A stretch of 64,000 nt of DNA, taken from Linnemannia elongata (Eukaryota; Mortierellomycota; Mortierellomycetes; Mortierellales; Mortierellaceae). The notes below the pieces were generated by a model. That model ran no database searches. It saw only the letters and a list, made by a program, of their open reading frames with translations, and had not been told where the DNA came from. The position numbers were made by a program, and so were the translations under genes. The stretch spans positions 2,880,001 through 2,944,000 of the forward strand of contig JAXBDG010000002.1 of NCBI GenBank assembly GCA_036320915.1, read 5' to 3'. Shown piece by piece: positions 24,499 to 36,900 of this stretch (within the stretch, counting starts at the first letter, position 1; each line of letters opens with the position of its first letter).

Positions 24499-25387
24499 TT
24501 ATTCGTGGTCAAGTCGGTTGTATACTTTATGGCCAGGCGCATAGCGGACACGGTTACCTCGGGGCTTATCTGGGATCTTGCCGAACCGGTTCAATGGATA
24601 CAACACGTACTGCACTTTTGATTTTACCAAACCCAATGGCACCTACATAATAAATTAAGAATGAAAAACGCCTTAGGTTAGGTCTGAAGAGTACAGAGTA
24701 TCCCTGAAAATGAACAGTAGAGGAAAGAGAAAACAATGCCTTACAGGTCCATAGTGGTTACTATCCCTGCTATGAAACATCTCATCGCCTTCAACCCAGC
24801 AATGTCCACGAGGGACACGAACGTGAGCATCTGGGTAAGGTGACCGTGTCTGGACAACATCGCCCTCCAACGCGACAATCCGTTTGATCACTATCTTTTC
24901 TGGTTGGTCCGGGTGACTATCATTCCAATTGGAATCACAAACAAAGGAAGAATTAAAGGAAAGATTGTCAAAGAAAGAATGAGGTTAGAACGCGAGATAA
25001 AATCGACGTACAGCGGAACTGTGTACGCGCAAAAATAAAGTCAAGTGGTAGCAAAATCCTTTATACCGTAATGTGACAACGTCGCCGATATTGTAATGGC
25101 AGCGATCAATCGCCCAATGGTTGAAGAGTACAACATCCTTCTTGAGTTGATTGCTATCTGGGTTTAATGTCGGCTGCGTAGAAGAAGAAAAAACAAAGTG
25201 TGAGAAAGCCCGCGCTTCTGTCTTTTCTGCTCATCCATGAGGAAAGTGTCGAAGGTTGCTTCCTTGCCTGCATAGAACGTCCATTCACGGTTCCTAGACT
25301 GTATCCATGTTCTGTAAAGTAGAGACCGACTGGCACCCAGGGGAGGACTGACCAAGCCCATTGACGGAATGAAGAAACAAATGCCAT
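24499..25387 (-). CDS. IMP2: Mitochondrial inner membrane protease subunit 2 (IMP2, signal peptidase family S26)
   Basis: Four exons (25387-25268, 25173-25067, 24916-24745, 24642-24499) encode 180 aa. An N-terminal membrane helix (SVLPWVPVGLYFTEHGY) is followed by the catalytic serine box NGRSMQPTLNPDS, the DVV..GDVVTLR segment, the lysine box VIKRIVALEGD, and GHCWVEGD...SRDSNHYGPVPLGLV, the S26 signature. IMP2 with IMP1 removes inner-membrane sorting signals from proteins facing the intermembrane space. Exon 1 ends CAG|GCAAGG, with no GT nearby, so intron 1 is a GC-AG intron splitting SMQ from PTL. Same strand as APC7, 147 bp beyond its stop. Confidence 0.93.
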
Positions 25388-25533
25388 GGAGATGTAGAAG
25401 GTGACAGGAGAGAGGAAGGTGATCTCCTATCGCTACATCTGCCTATAAATGTGACGGCTCTCCCACAAACCTCAAAATGTTGAAAAAGAAAACTCGTCTG
25501 TTTGCTTGTCTCACTCACACACACTCTCCAGCT

Positions 25534-28500
25534 TTATTCAACCATGTCATCGTCCCTATCCTCATGCTCATCGTATTCTCGTTCCCGCTGCGAATTAAGC
25601 CTACGGTGGTGGGCAGCATAGCTGGTTTGAGAGACCATGGACCTGGATGGTGTCTGCGGATACCCTGATGACGATGGCATATTGTCCTGCTGCTGCCGGT
25701 GTGTTCCGTAACGATGTTGCTGCTGCTCTTGATGCTGTTGGTGGCGTTGGCGATGTTGTTCTTGCTGCAAACGATGAAGCTGATGCTGAAGCTGCTGTTG
25801 TTGTTGCGGCGGAGATACATACTGCTGCTGACTCTGACGTGGAGTGAACAGGGACGCATCAAGGACTCGATTGTTCACGTTAGGCGTTTGCGCAGGCATC
25901 GGCTGTTGGCGGTTGTGAAACCGTTCCTCCTGTGGCTGTTGCGCCAGAGCGCGAGCTCGAGCTGCAAACAACGACCCGTTGCGCTGTGGCTGATGCGGAG
26001 TGAATTGAGGTGATTGCATACGATGCCCACGGTGGTCGTCGTCATACTCTTCCCCATGATCCTCCTCTCCCGTCAAGATATCATCTTCATCCAATTGTTG
26101 CTCTCTCAAGCGGGGGCTCTCGTCTTGATGTACATCCATTTCGTCAATCTCAAGATCATCGTCCAAATCCTGCTCGTCATCAAGCTCGTCGTCGCCGCCG
26201 CTTAGGATCTTTTCCACATTGGCTATGCCTTCCCTCGCAACAGCGTTTAGAGGATTGAAACTGGAAGGGTGTTGTATGCGAGCTGTTAGCATTGAATTTT
26301 CAGAGACATTCAGTGAGCCGGAAAAGATGCATTTGGATTCTTTGTATTGTACCTTCTGGCGCGCTCATAGCTCGAAAGGGCTTCCTCCCAACGCTCCATG
26401 CTCGAGTAGATCTCTGCCTTTTTGATATGGATCTCATCGGGTGGTTGATGGTCAAGTTGTTGATCCAGCCTAATGCAGAAGACAAGGGGAGCGTTAAACA
26501 TCTGAGAGTAAGAGTGGAACTCGAGGGTATCTAGAGCGTATGTACGAAGCTGATAACCAAACTTACAGCTCAATGGCTTCTTCGAATCGCCGTTGGTTTT
26601 CGTAAATCAACAGAAGGGTGTGCGCCGCCAGTTTACATGAAGGGTCTATCCGAAGCGCCTCATTCACTTGATCCTGTGCATCCTGTGCTACTTCGTCATT
26701 TGCTGCATGATAAAGCGCCGTTCCATACAATGCAAGTGCCTGGGCGTTGCCAGGCATCCGAACTTTGGCCTCCTCTGCCTCCTTGCAGGCTTCCAGATGT
26801 CGTTCCAGCAAAATGTACGCCTTCACCATACCTACACGTAAATCGAACGGTTTAGCTCAGCGTGACTTAATCGTTTGAGGTATATGTGCTGAAGCTATAG
26901 AAACGTGTCCATCCATACCTTCATAGGTCACAAGGTCTTTCTCAGTCTTGGACGCCTCTCTGAATGACCCCAGTGCTCTTACGGGGGAGGACTCCAAGTA
27001 TATCAGGCCACGAAGTTGAAGGGCACCGCAATGATCAGGTCTGAGTTGTAACGCCTAAAGTAACAGAGTAGGAAAGGGAGGGGGGAAGGGGGGGTATTTG
27101 GGAATTTAGTCGGCAACTCAATTTGGCCATATCAACCAATTTCAACATGAAACGGCTGTCGATCGCCTTACCCGTGAAACCATTTGAAGTGCCCTGTCCC
27201 TCTCACCCTTCATATTCCAGTACATTGCTTGGACGCACCATGTATCTGGATGCTTGTCACTGATATTCAAGAGGTCTCCGGCCAATCTATGCGGTACAAC
27301 GAGAAGTAATGCGCATGAATGAAAGTAATTAAGACACCAAGGATGGGAAAGAATTTCTTAGGCATCTACAGCAAAGAGGTCATCCATTGTCCTTACTTGT
27401 TGATGAGCTTTGCGTTGTACAGCTCCTTCAAGCAATCTGCGTAGTGATATAAATCATCGATGACGTAGAGATCCTCCTTGCGGACCTAATAATTCGAAGG
27501 TTCGGTAGCACAAACGTTAGCCATCAAGTACATTGATGCAATCAGCGGGCTGGAAGCAAACAACGCGATTGACAGTGCACCCTTACCTGCGAAAATATGA
27601 GACACGCCCTGACAGGCTTGCCCATCCATCTCAAACAAAGCGCCAGGCGAATCCTGATATCTGTGTTGTGCGGGAACATCCCGTCCAATGTTGTGAATGT
27701 TTGGTGAGCTGCCTCATACCGCATGTGAAAGAAGCTGTCCAAACCCTGCAGATACAACTTCATCCACTCATACTCAGGAGAATCCTTCGGGATCATGTTC
27801 GAAACAAAGAAGAGCGGCGTTCCTGCGCGCAACATATGTACGTATGCCTCCAGCGCTAGCGGCTGCAGCCTATGGATAATGGTAAAAAACATTGTTAGTT
27901 GGTGTTCGTGCAATACATAATTCACGCGTCCTCTGGTGCGTATTTGAGGGCGATATGCAGTCATGTAACATACTTTGCGATCTCTGACCAGTAGGAGTCT
28001 TCTCGACTAGAATGAATACAGAAAGCGAAAGGGTAAGAATGAGTGAGCAATCGCCTACTTGAACAAACTCCGCACACAATATATGTCACGATTCGTAAAT
28101 CACCTACATCTGCAGACTAGTTTTCTTGTGCAGGAGCTGAATCAACAAAAGGTATGTCCTGACTGTCCGCTTGTCCTCGGGTATCTGCAGAAGCTGTGTG
28201 GTCATCATAAAAGGGAACAGATATATAACGGTTAGCGTTTGAAAGGTGGAAACTTGAGGACGGTCGGTGCAGCACGCATGAAGGTAACGACGTACCAAAT
28301 CCTTAGCTCTTATGTAGTCTCCCGACTCATAACATGAAAGAGCAAAGTCCATCTTGAGATCGTTCAAATCCTGCATGAGAGGCTCATGCGACAGTCCGGT
28401 GAGGGGTGCCACAGATCCAGCTGATGACGCCTTCCCGGATGCTCGAAGAGAGGCAGTGGTTGATGGTTGGTCCACCGAGAGGTGCTGCTTCTTCCTGACG

Positions 28501-29383
28501 TGTTCATCGTCAGAACTCTGTTGGCTGGGCTGCTGCTGTTGCTTGGACATCGTCGCAGAGAGGAGTTTCACTGGCGGGATGGAAGGAAGCGTGGTCTTTG
28601 TCGATTTGGCTGACTCTCGAAGATTCGGCTTTGCTATACTGCTCCTTGCTGTGGCAATAAGCGTATCCATAAGCAGTCCGCGATTTTTTCTGTCCTTCTT
28701 CATATCCTCTTTTCCAGCATGGAGGGCATTGAACAACTCCATTCCTCTAGTCATTGGCCGAGATGCCGCTGTTGCTGCTACTGCTGTTGTTGTTGCTGCA
28801 TCGGATCCTGTAGTGATATCAATGACTGGGGCAGTTCCTGATTCGGACGCAGAAGGTCGTGCTTTGGGTAGGTCTTGCGGTACTGCAATATCTTCGATGT
28901 GTGATGCCCACATGTAATATTCCTATTAATACGAAACGATGAGGGTCAGAATCGAACGAGTTTCCTTCTATTTGCCTATGTTCCACTCAGTTTTCTGCGG
29001 CATACAAGGGGAAAATAAATCGACTAGTTGAATACCATACAGTCGCGCGCCGATGTTCCTTCAGTTTGGTCAGACTGCGAGCATACTGGTACATGGCATT
29101 CGCCTGAAACCATTTTTCGTCTTTCCGAACCGTGCAAAGGTGAATACCCGTCTATGATAGGTAAAAAGAAGGTTGCGAACAATAACAAGGTTGTGAGTCT
29201 GAGTAGGGAGGGTTTGACGCGTTATAGACACAAAGTGCTGACAGGGTCATGCAGCTGCCAGTTTTCCTGCCTTACGATGAGTTGTGCTGACTTGTAGAGT
29301 CCTGCATCATACAATGACTCAGTGAGACGCAGTTGTGCCAGTCGTTCCTGCGAGGTATAGGTCTTTTCATTTCCCGTCGCCAT
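25534..29383 (-). CDS. APC7: Anaphase-promoting complex subunit 7 (TPR protein)
   Basis: About 12 exons and roughly 900 residues. Early exons: 29383-29276, 29151-29041, 28922-28296. The N-terminus (SLYDAGLYKSAQLI, then FQANAMYQYARSLTKLKEHRRA) resembles the APC7 dimer region. After a disordered Ser/Gln insert, tandem TPRs follow: YESGDYIRAKDL, LGLAL-type helices, NISDKHPDTWCVQAMYWNMK (compare human NISDQHAEPWVV), ALQLRPDHCGALQLRGLIYL, TYEGMVKAYILLERHLEA, AQALALYGTALYHA, RFEEAIELL, ERWEEALSSYERARR. The C-terminus is Asp/Glu-rich then Gln/His-rich, like the acidic tail of animal APC7 but longer. The subunit scaffolds the TPR lobe of the cyclosome; it is absent from budding yeast. APC7 versus another TPR APC subunit was judged from linear motifs only. 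Confidence 0.85.
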
Positions 29384-29616
29384 GGTGGTTCTCGAGTGGG
29401 TGGAGATGCAAAGAGTGGGACAAAAAGAGTCAAACTCAGGTGCAGCTAGACGCCACGAAATGTTGCATGTGTGACTGGCTAATGGCAGATGCAGCAGTCC
29501 CTGTTGTTTTCACTGTTTTCACACAAAAAAAAAAAAAAGAAAAAAAGAAAGAAACACGACAACCTCCCTCAACTCCCTTCACACTCCCTCACCCAGAAAC
29601 CAGACACATATATACC

Positions 29617-30534
29617 ATGGATAGCAAAGCAGACGCAGGAACCAAGAAGAAGTTTGTCAGGAAGGTGGCTCCATCCAAGGCACCCGGCCGTGTCTTGAAG
29701 AAGCAGCTCAGGAACATGGAACGTCTTCTCAAAAACAAGGACACCTTGAAGGATTTGCCCGCAGAGGTCGTTGCAGAGACTGAGAAGAAGATTGCCGACG
29801 TTAAGAAGAAAATTGAGGCATTGGGTCCACAGCCATCACCGGAATCAGCAGCATTAGCCGCACCCAAGTCTCAGATCAACAGCAACTCGGTCGCGAAGGG
29901 GGGCATCAAGGCCACAGGTAAATTTACTAGAACAGTAGGATCCCCTACTCAACAAGCGCCAGGGCTATTGACGGTAGCGTCTTATTATTTACCAACGCCA
30001 GTTACTGATTCTGTTCTCTGCTTTCATGACATTACATTAATAGAACTCAGACGTGCAGGACGAAAGATTGTTGCCTTCAAGAAACAACACCCTAACCATG
30101 GGACTTCTGAAGCTGAGTCAAAAGAACTTGTCGAACTTGAGCTCGACCTCATGTACATCAAGGTACTATCCTGCATTTTCTGCATCGTATAGTGCATTCA
30201 CTGACACAGTAACCGATGCTAATACATTGCTTTTATTATTTCATAACTCATATAGCACTTCCCTAAGACACACGCATACATCCCTATCTACTCAGAGGCT
30301 GCTGAACAGGACGAGTCGCAGGTCAAGGTCCGGACACAGATCAGGGAGGACACAAGAAAGGCGTTGGAGAACGGCAAGATTAAAAAATCGACAGGAGGCG
30401 ACAAACCCGAAGGAAAGACAGAGCCGGCCACAGGAAAGCACCCTATCAGCAACTGGAGCGACGACGATGATGAGGAGGGTTCCAATGATGAGGAGGAGGA
30501 TGAGCGGGAAACCAAGAAGCAGAAGAAAGATTAA
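29617..30534 (+). CDS. EFG1: rRNA-processing protein EFG1
   Basis: Three exons (29617-29917, 30044-30162, 30256-30534) encode 232 aa. Basic start KKKFVRKVAPSKAPGRVLKK, a coiled region of Leu/Lys heptads (LRNMERLLKNKDTLKDLP), ELRRAGRKIVAFKK, LVELELDLMYIK and the diagnostic HFPKTHAYIPIYSE, then an acidic tail (SDDDDEEGSNDEEEDE) and a terminal KKQKKD. EFG1 is a nucleolar protein needed for early 18S rRNA maturation in yeast. Length fits. It starts only 233 bp from the divergent APC7 start codon. Confidence 0.88.
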
Positions 30535-30674
30535 AAAGGAATCGACAATTGTTTGATACACTACGATCGTTTTTTATTGTCTGTGTGTATCTTGCTAAAA
30601 GTACAGGCAGTAGAGGTACAGGTTCCATTGGGAAAAGGAAATCTTGAAGGCAGAGAAATCGTGCGGGTCAATAT

Positions 30675-31151
30675 TTAACCCATCCAGGGGAAAGCGCGGC
30701 GCATGTCACGTTCAGTGGGCCAGAGCTTGATGGTCTCTTCGGGCTTGCTGAGGTCTTCCTCGTCCCTCAGGTGAGGCAGGACAATGTCCGACAGGTTCTC
30801 GAGCTGCTCAAATAGGGTCGCCTTTTGGGCGTCAAACTCGAGGCCGTTCTGATCAATGCCATCCTGGGCCAGCTTGCGGATGACATCCAGCGTATGGTCG
30901 AGTTCCTTGTGGGAATGGCTCCAATGCGAGATGTTTGTGACGGCGGCAAAGGCTGGGAAGATGACAGCCTCTTCGAGGTCGTGGTGGCCCTGGAGGTGAC
31001 GGCAGAATTGGAGAACGTTGCGCATCGAATTCTTTATAGCTGTGGGCTGGGTGGCGTTGGGGACGGTTTGGAGAAGACTCTTCAATTCGCGGCGGAGGCC
31101 GTTGTGGATGGCAACCAGGTGGTCGGAGTAGTATTGGTGGAAGCGAGACAT
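30675..31151 (-). CDS. Hemerythrin-like HHE-domain protein
   Basis: Single exon, 158 aa. A four-helix bundle with metal-ligand-type residues in expected order: HNGLRRELKSLL, then HLQGHHDLEEAVIFPAF, HKELDHTLDVI, and LPHLRDEEDL. The spacing of His and Glu fits the HHE cation-binding (hemerythrin) domain family. The last part (IKLWPTERDMRRAFPWMG) is typical of fungal members. Such proteins bind a di-iron centre and are linked to oxygen, NO or iron handling; the substrate here is not known. One of the few intronless genes in the window. Convergent with EFG1 (140 bp). Confidence 0.87.
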   Translation of the reverse strand: MSRFHQYYSDHLVAIHNGLRRELKSLLQTVPNATQPTAIKNSMRNVLQFCRHLQGHHDLEEAVIFPAFAAVTNISHWSHSHKELDHTLDVIRKLAQDGIDQNGLEFDAQKATLFEQLENLSDIVLPHLRDEEDLSKPEETIKLWPTERDMRRAFPWMG

Positions 31152-32971
31152 GGTGAGATTGTGTGTGGGGAGGTGTATGTACTGTGCAGTGTGGCGTGGG
31201 AAAACTTGGTTGTCAAGAAAGGAGCGGACGTTTGTTGTGGGACACTTGCGGAGGGAAAAACTTGAAGTTGAGACTTGAGGAAGTGTGAGGGTCCTCTTTT
31301 ATAGTTTTTCTCCGGTGAAGATTTTTTTTCCCGAACTCGGATGGAATGGAAGATCATCTTCACTATTTCTGCATTACCAATGAACAGAAGCCCACGAACC
31401 TTCTTTTCAAACAGGTTTGAGCTTTCCAAGAAACTGGGCCACCGAGTGTGACACCCCAGCCACCGCCACCAAAAAACTGTAATAAGAGAACATCGAATAA
31501 GAGTGCCTTAAGGATGTATCAGTTCGTTCATGCAAGGCCGCCCATTGGCCAAGTCCCGAGCTGGAAGCTGTGGCCCCTGCTCCTTTCTTCTTTCTTCTTG
31601 CTCTTTTTTGAAGGACCATCTTTGGATGTCTCCGCAGTTTGGGCCATTCCTTCTACTCCTTCTGGAGTTGAGCTGTTGTGCCTGGCTCAACTCCTGTCGA
31701 CCGTTCAAATGTCTCGGGTATTTTTCCATTGTTCATGCATCGTAGCCTGAACTGTCAGCTCCCTTTCTTTTTTTTCTTTCTATTGGTGTTCCAGGGGAAA
31801 GAGGGGAAGGAAGGGTGAGCGGGTTGGATGCATGCACCCACACTGATCTCTCAATTAACGACAAAAGGAGCAAAGAGAGAGAGATTCAGGGGTGGCGAAC
31901 AACAATTTCATTTCGCGAAACAAAAGAGCTAGCTCATTTCATTTTCTTGTGCCTCTTTCACTTTCGTATCTTAGATGGTGCCTTTCTCTCTCTCTTTGCT
32001 GTCTCTGTTTTTCAACCGAGATGTCGCTTGCAGTATGTTGTCTGTTGTTCATGGTTTTCTTGTTCCACTCGTAAACAATAAACCGACTTTGTGGTCCCAG
32101 GACCCTGGCGAAAAGGACATAATATTGCACCAAAGAATGGCATTGATGATGTGGGTGTGTTTGCGTGAGACCCCATTGCTAGTCTTTTTTCTCCCTTCTC
32201 TCATCTTTTTTCTGCGGCTCTTCCCCTGCATCACTAACACAACACCCGCTGAGTTTTTACCCCGTTTGCATTGATTGATACATCGAGCACTTCTTTTTTT
32301 CATGCTCAGCGTAGTAATAAGTTACGGTACACTTTGTTTCCCCCTTTTTCTGAAAAAAGGGAGCCTTGTCGGGCCAAGACGAGATCCGCTGGATATGAAA
32401 ATCGATCAGGGGGAGAATGGATGGACGGATGAATGGATGAATAGATGAATGGATGAAGGAACGAAAGTAACAAAGTCTCGGAGCGTTCTCGTTTCTTTGT
32501 GTCATCACCTCCTCTTAGTTGCCTCTGTCCCTTGTTTACTTTCCTGCCCAATGGGTGTTGTCGTTATTGTTGATATGCTTCATTTTTTGTCGGTTAGTTG
32601 GGTTGTCTAGTTAGGATGGGATAGGACGAGTGGTGGAGTGTATATGTGTGTGTCACATACATACGATGTGTACTCTGTCTCCTTGAATTCTGTTACTCTT
32701 TGTCACCTCCTTTCAAGAGGTATTGCTCTGTCCAACGAACGTTTTGCAATATGCGACGGAATACGATGATGCGAGTCAACCTCATTTTCGCTGGGGCAAA
32801 TTAAACCACCCGCTGGGGCCTATTTGCTCTTCTGGATGTTTTCTTCTTTGTTGGTGCTCTGATTTTGGTTGCTGTTGCCCCTCTCTTTGTGTGTCTGTCT
32901 GTCTGCATGTACGGTACTGATACGGATTGATGGTCCCCCCCGAGACTGGTTGATTCACCAATCCACAAAAA

Positions 32972-33012
<41 letters not shown>

Positions 33013-33959
33013 CACCGCTTGTAATGTTCCCAACTTCCAACCAACCAACCAACCAACCATTCAGCCAACCATCTAACCCATTCGAGCAACTCTCTCTTGC
33101 TGTTGGCATGCAAGGGGGATCCTGGTCGCCCATTTTTTTTTATATTTTATTATTCGTTCGTTCGCCCTTGCCTTTTTGCATCTTTCCTTCTCTTTCTTCT
33201 TTCTCTTGTTTTCGTTTTCTGTTTTTTGTGTGATCCCTTATTATTCAATCATTAATCCTCCTCGCATCCTCTCTACCTTCCTCTCTCCTCCTCTTTTTTT
33301 CCTCTTGTTTCCTGTGCTGGGCCATGCTTTCCCTTTGAACCCCTTCATACTCCTCACCTTTTTACCCTTCCTTCCCTCTCCTTCCGTCTTCCATCCTTGA
33401 ACGCCCCTACCCTTACCCTTCCATTGTATCATCTAATCATACACATACACAGGTCTTTCGCCTGTTTTTATTTTTTTTGTTTTTTTTTCTATCCTACGCT
33501 TTGCATAATCCCTTTCTCTCCTTTCCTCCTGCTCCTTCTCTGCGCCTTGCCCCCGCCTTCGACCCCGTCTTCCCTTCAATCCTAATTTCTCCAGCTCCCA
33601 GAAAGTCACCTCAATCCACGACCGCCACCGCAACCACTCTTGATTTTCTTCTTGCTTGTACACACACTTTCATTGTCTCACTCTGTTACAGCTCTTCCTC
33701 CTCTCTTTACACCTTATTATCCCGATCTCAACGCCACACTTCCTCCTTCTTGCTTTGATACCATTGTCGATTCTTTGTGTTCCTGCACATATCTTTCCGC
33801 GTTTTCATCACCCTTCCTCCTTTTCTTTTACTTTTCTTTCGATCACATTGCTGTTCAATCTTACCTCCGGCAGGAAGCTATAGCACCAAATAGCAACCTC
33901 ACACACACAGGGTCGAATACTCTGCTGCTGAAAGAGAGAGAGAGAAGAGGCGCGCCAGG
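31152..33959. other. 2.8-kb gene-free, pyrimidine-rich intergenic region
   Basis: No conserved coding exon seen on either strand. Contents: tandem TGAATGGATGAA-like repeats (about 32418-32460), a GA microsatellite, (CCAA)n at about 33036-33059, and from about 33130 to 33850 almost continuous C/T-rich DNA leading to the next start. The C/T run probably contains the promoter and 5' leader of the membrane-protein gene. Confidence 0.55.
32974..33006. repeat. (GA)n microsatellite
   Basis: Thirty-three bases of GA repeat, followed 30 bp later by a (CCAA)n run. Confidence 0.9.
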
Positions 33960-36900
33960 ATGAATCGTATGGCGGACTCGGATCCATATTGGTTTTCTAA
34001 TGTCCACCTGCCGGCGTTCAAAAGGAGATCATGTTCACTACGTTTGCGTTATGCCTGCATGCTCCTGGGCCTTGGATGTTCTGTCGTTCTGATGCTAGCC
34101 GAGATTTTTGTAGGGGTGACTCTTTTGTTAACTAAGGACTGGGCGTTGCGGATCATCCAGACAGGGCTTGTTCACACCAACACACCCCTACAAACACAAC
34201 AACAACCATCTACCTTAACGACAACCACACTATCACCGCAACAGCAACAGCAACTACAGCCGACATCATCCCTCCCTCCAATTGTTGCTGATATGTTGCA
34301 ACGGCTTGGAGCTGCAGCCTGCTGGGTAGTGATAGGATCGACAGGGCTGACGCTGTGTGTAATGCTTTGGGATTGGACCAAGGCACGGTCTATCGTGCAG
34401 TCAGAGAGTATCCCTCGAGCGTTCCTGAGCACACCCGCATTCCGGCTCTGGGGGATCAAGTCATATACGCATTTCTGTCTCTTGTCCAAGATTCAGTGGG
34501 GCCGGACTATACGGCAACGGTTCGTGATGATGATTTACTTTGGCCTGCAAGGTACGTACTCTTTGACCTGGCTCACTTTTGACAGAAAATGAAACGCCGC
34601 CAAAATAATTTGTCTGTTGTTCCACCATCCATCCATCCATCCATCCATGCATCATACTGCATTTCAGCATACGCCACTCTGTGGTTGAGAATACAGTTTC
34701 ATGCTCTCACATGTTATTAAAGACACTGCATGGTTTCCTTTGTTTCTCATCTGTCTCTTTTTTTTCACTCTCTCTCTCTTTGCGTCCCTCATACTCAATC
34801 ATGGGATGGTGCCCAACACAATAAATGCAAATGCATACATACATACATGTACCTTAGGATTCACTGCAATGTTGGTCTCAATCCCAAGGCTCATGGTCTA
34901 TGCGAGCATCCTCTTGGCTGCCAAGAACATTCCCGATCTCGCAACATCACAACAGGGCTTCGAAGCAATCCAGCTCGCTTCTTTTGCGACTCTTGAAGGT
35001 ATCCTCCTGAAGTCTGCCCTGGCTATAATGGCCTTATCAACGGTTGTCCATGGCCTTCACCTTATCCGCATTGTGTTGGCTGGTGCGGTATGTACCTTCT
35101 CGCTATGCTATCTTGGGAGCATGCGAAAGGCCATGACTATAGATCTTGAGTCGAGGTATGTACTGTTTACTGTACCTATGAATGCACATGAAATGAAGGA
35201 TTCAAATCTCCGAACGCGTCCGTCCCGTCTCGGTTTGCTCTCATGTTCGTCTTCTTATGTATATCTAACCACACTTACACCTGGGCCGCTGGCGTGTGCA
35301 TGCATAACCCAACAGAATCACAAGTCTCGTAGGTTCAACAAGTTATCGAGGGCGCAACGGAAGCCAAATATCTCAAAATGGCCTATCAACAAAGAACGAC
35401 AAGAAAACGCAATCGCAAGAACAGGAACAGCAACAGCACAGCATGAGCGACAATGCATTCCAACTCGACAGCAGCATCACCATCAGCTTTGTGAGCGAGA
35501 AAAGTCTCGATGGACGTCCTCAGCCAGTGTCGGAGCTAGATCCAAGCAATGGTCGCCGCCTCTCTCAAGATCCCCAGAACGTATTCTATCAAATTGACCT
35601 CAATCAACAAAACTTGCAGGCGCCTACAGATTCACCAGCAGACAGGCCACTCACTCCTGAATTCCGCCTCTACCCCTCGTCATCCTCTGATGCTGTCCCT
35701 CTCGTCAACCTTTCCCTCAGTGAACGCAATCACTCTCTACCAGCCTTCTCTCCACCACCTCAACATGTACAGCCCTCTATCACGACTACATCCAGCAACA
35801 CAAACGGAATATATCTCATGGCACCAACACCACACTCACACACTGTTTCAACCCGTGGTCAACAACAGACAGGAGCACTCAACGAGGAACCTGTGCGGCG
35901 TAACATCATCAATCAACTCGGACCCAATAACCGACTCGCAGCTCTCTCGTTCTATGATGACCTGCTAAAGAGCATCAGCTCGGAGAGGATGATCTACGCC
36001 AATCAAGCCTTGGTCGACGTCAGACAAAGCATTCATGGTCCCGAACCTGCAACTGGGCGGGAATCTCACAACCCATCGGTCAATTCTCCTTCGATCGCTC
36101 TCTGCTCTTCGATCCCGTTGAGTTATCCGAGCTGCAGCGAATACGATGAGGGACACAGCACTGACCGGCCTGTACACCCCTTTGACATTGGCCCAAGTCA
36201 ACCACGGTTCCCCACCCCCGGATCTGAACAGGACATCACAGCAACCATCGCCGACATCTACATGCACCCTCTGGATCTGATGGACATCCAGGGAGGACTC
36301 GAGATCAACCTCCAGTCTCGACCAGGAAGCCAGGAGAGCCTTCATGCGACTAGTTTCAGGGACTTCCAGAGAGCGAGTCGGTGTGGAAGCCCTCATTCAC
36401 AGGAGACGATCGAAAACTGGAGGATCCATGTTGCGCCCAGTTCGCCTGTCATCCCGGCGATCGAGTTTGACTTGCAGGATGGTCATCAGCAGAGACAGCA
36501 GTCGATTACACCGACGCCCATCGCTGGAAGATACGACGGATACAACAACTTGAAGGACGTGGAGGGACAGGCCGACAGCAGGCGAGGGACCATCCCAATC
36601 ATCCTCTCGAGCCACCTGCAGGAAGCTGCAGCCATGTACGAGGACGACCAAGTCTACTACAGCATGGCCGATGACCTTCATGTCCCTCGCCCCTTTTATG
36701 CATACGGACAAGGGAGATCACAGCGACAAGGGAGTGTTCAGAGCAGTGTTGGTGGATACAATTACTCGACGGCAGCTTCATCCCCATCTCTCGCAGACTC
36801 GCTCTCTAACCCGATGTACCAACAACAAGCCGACGGAATCTTTCATGCAGCTGGCGGAGGAGGATATCCACGCGCCTTTCCACCTCGCAAGGGTTCTCTA

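Noticed and set aside
33176..33963. Several plus-strand frames rich in Leu, Phe, Ser and Pro
   Set aside because: Translation of a continuous C/T-rich tract; no domain, and the frames differ from the membrane-protein frame.
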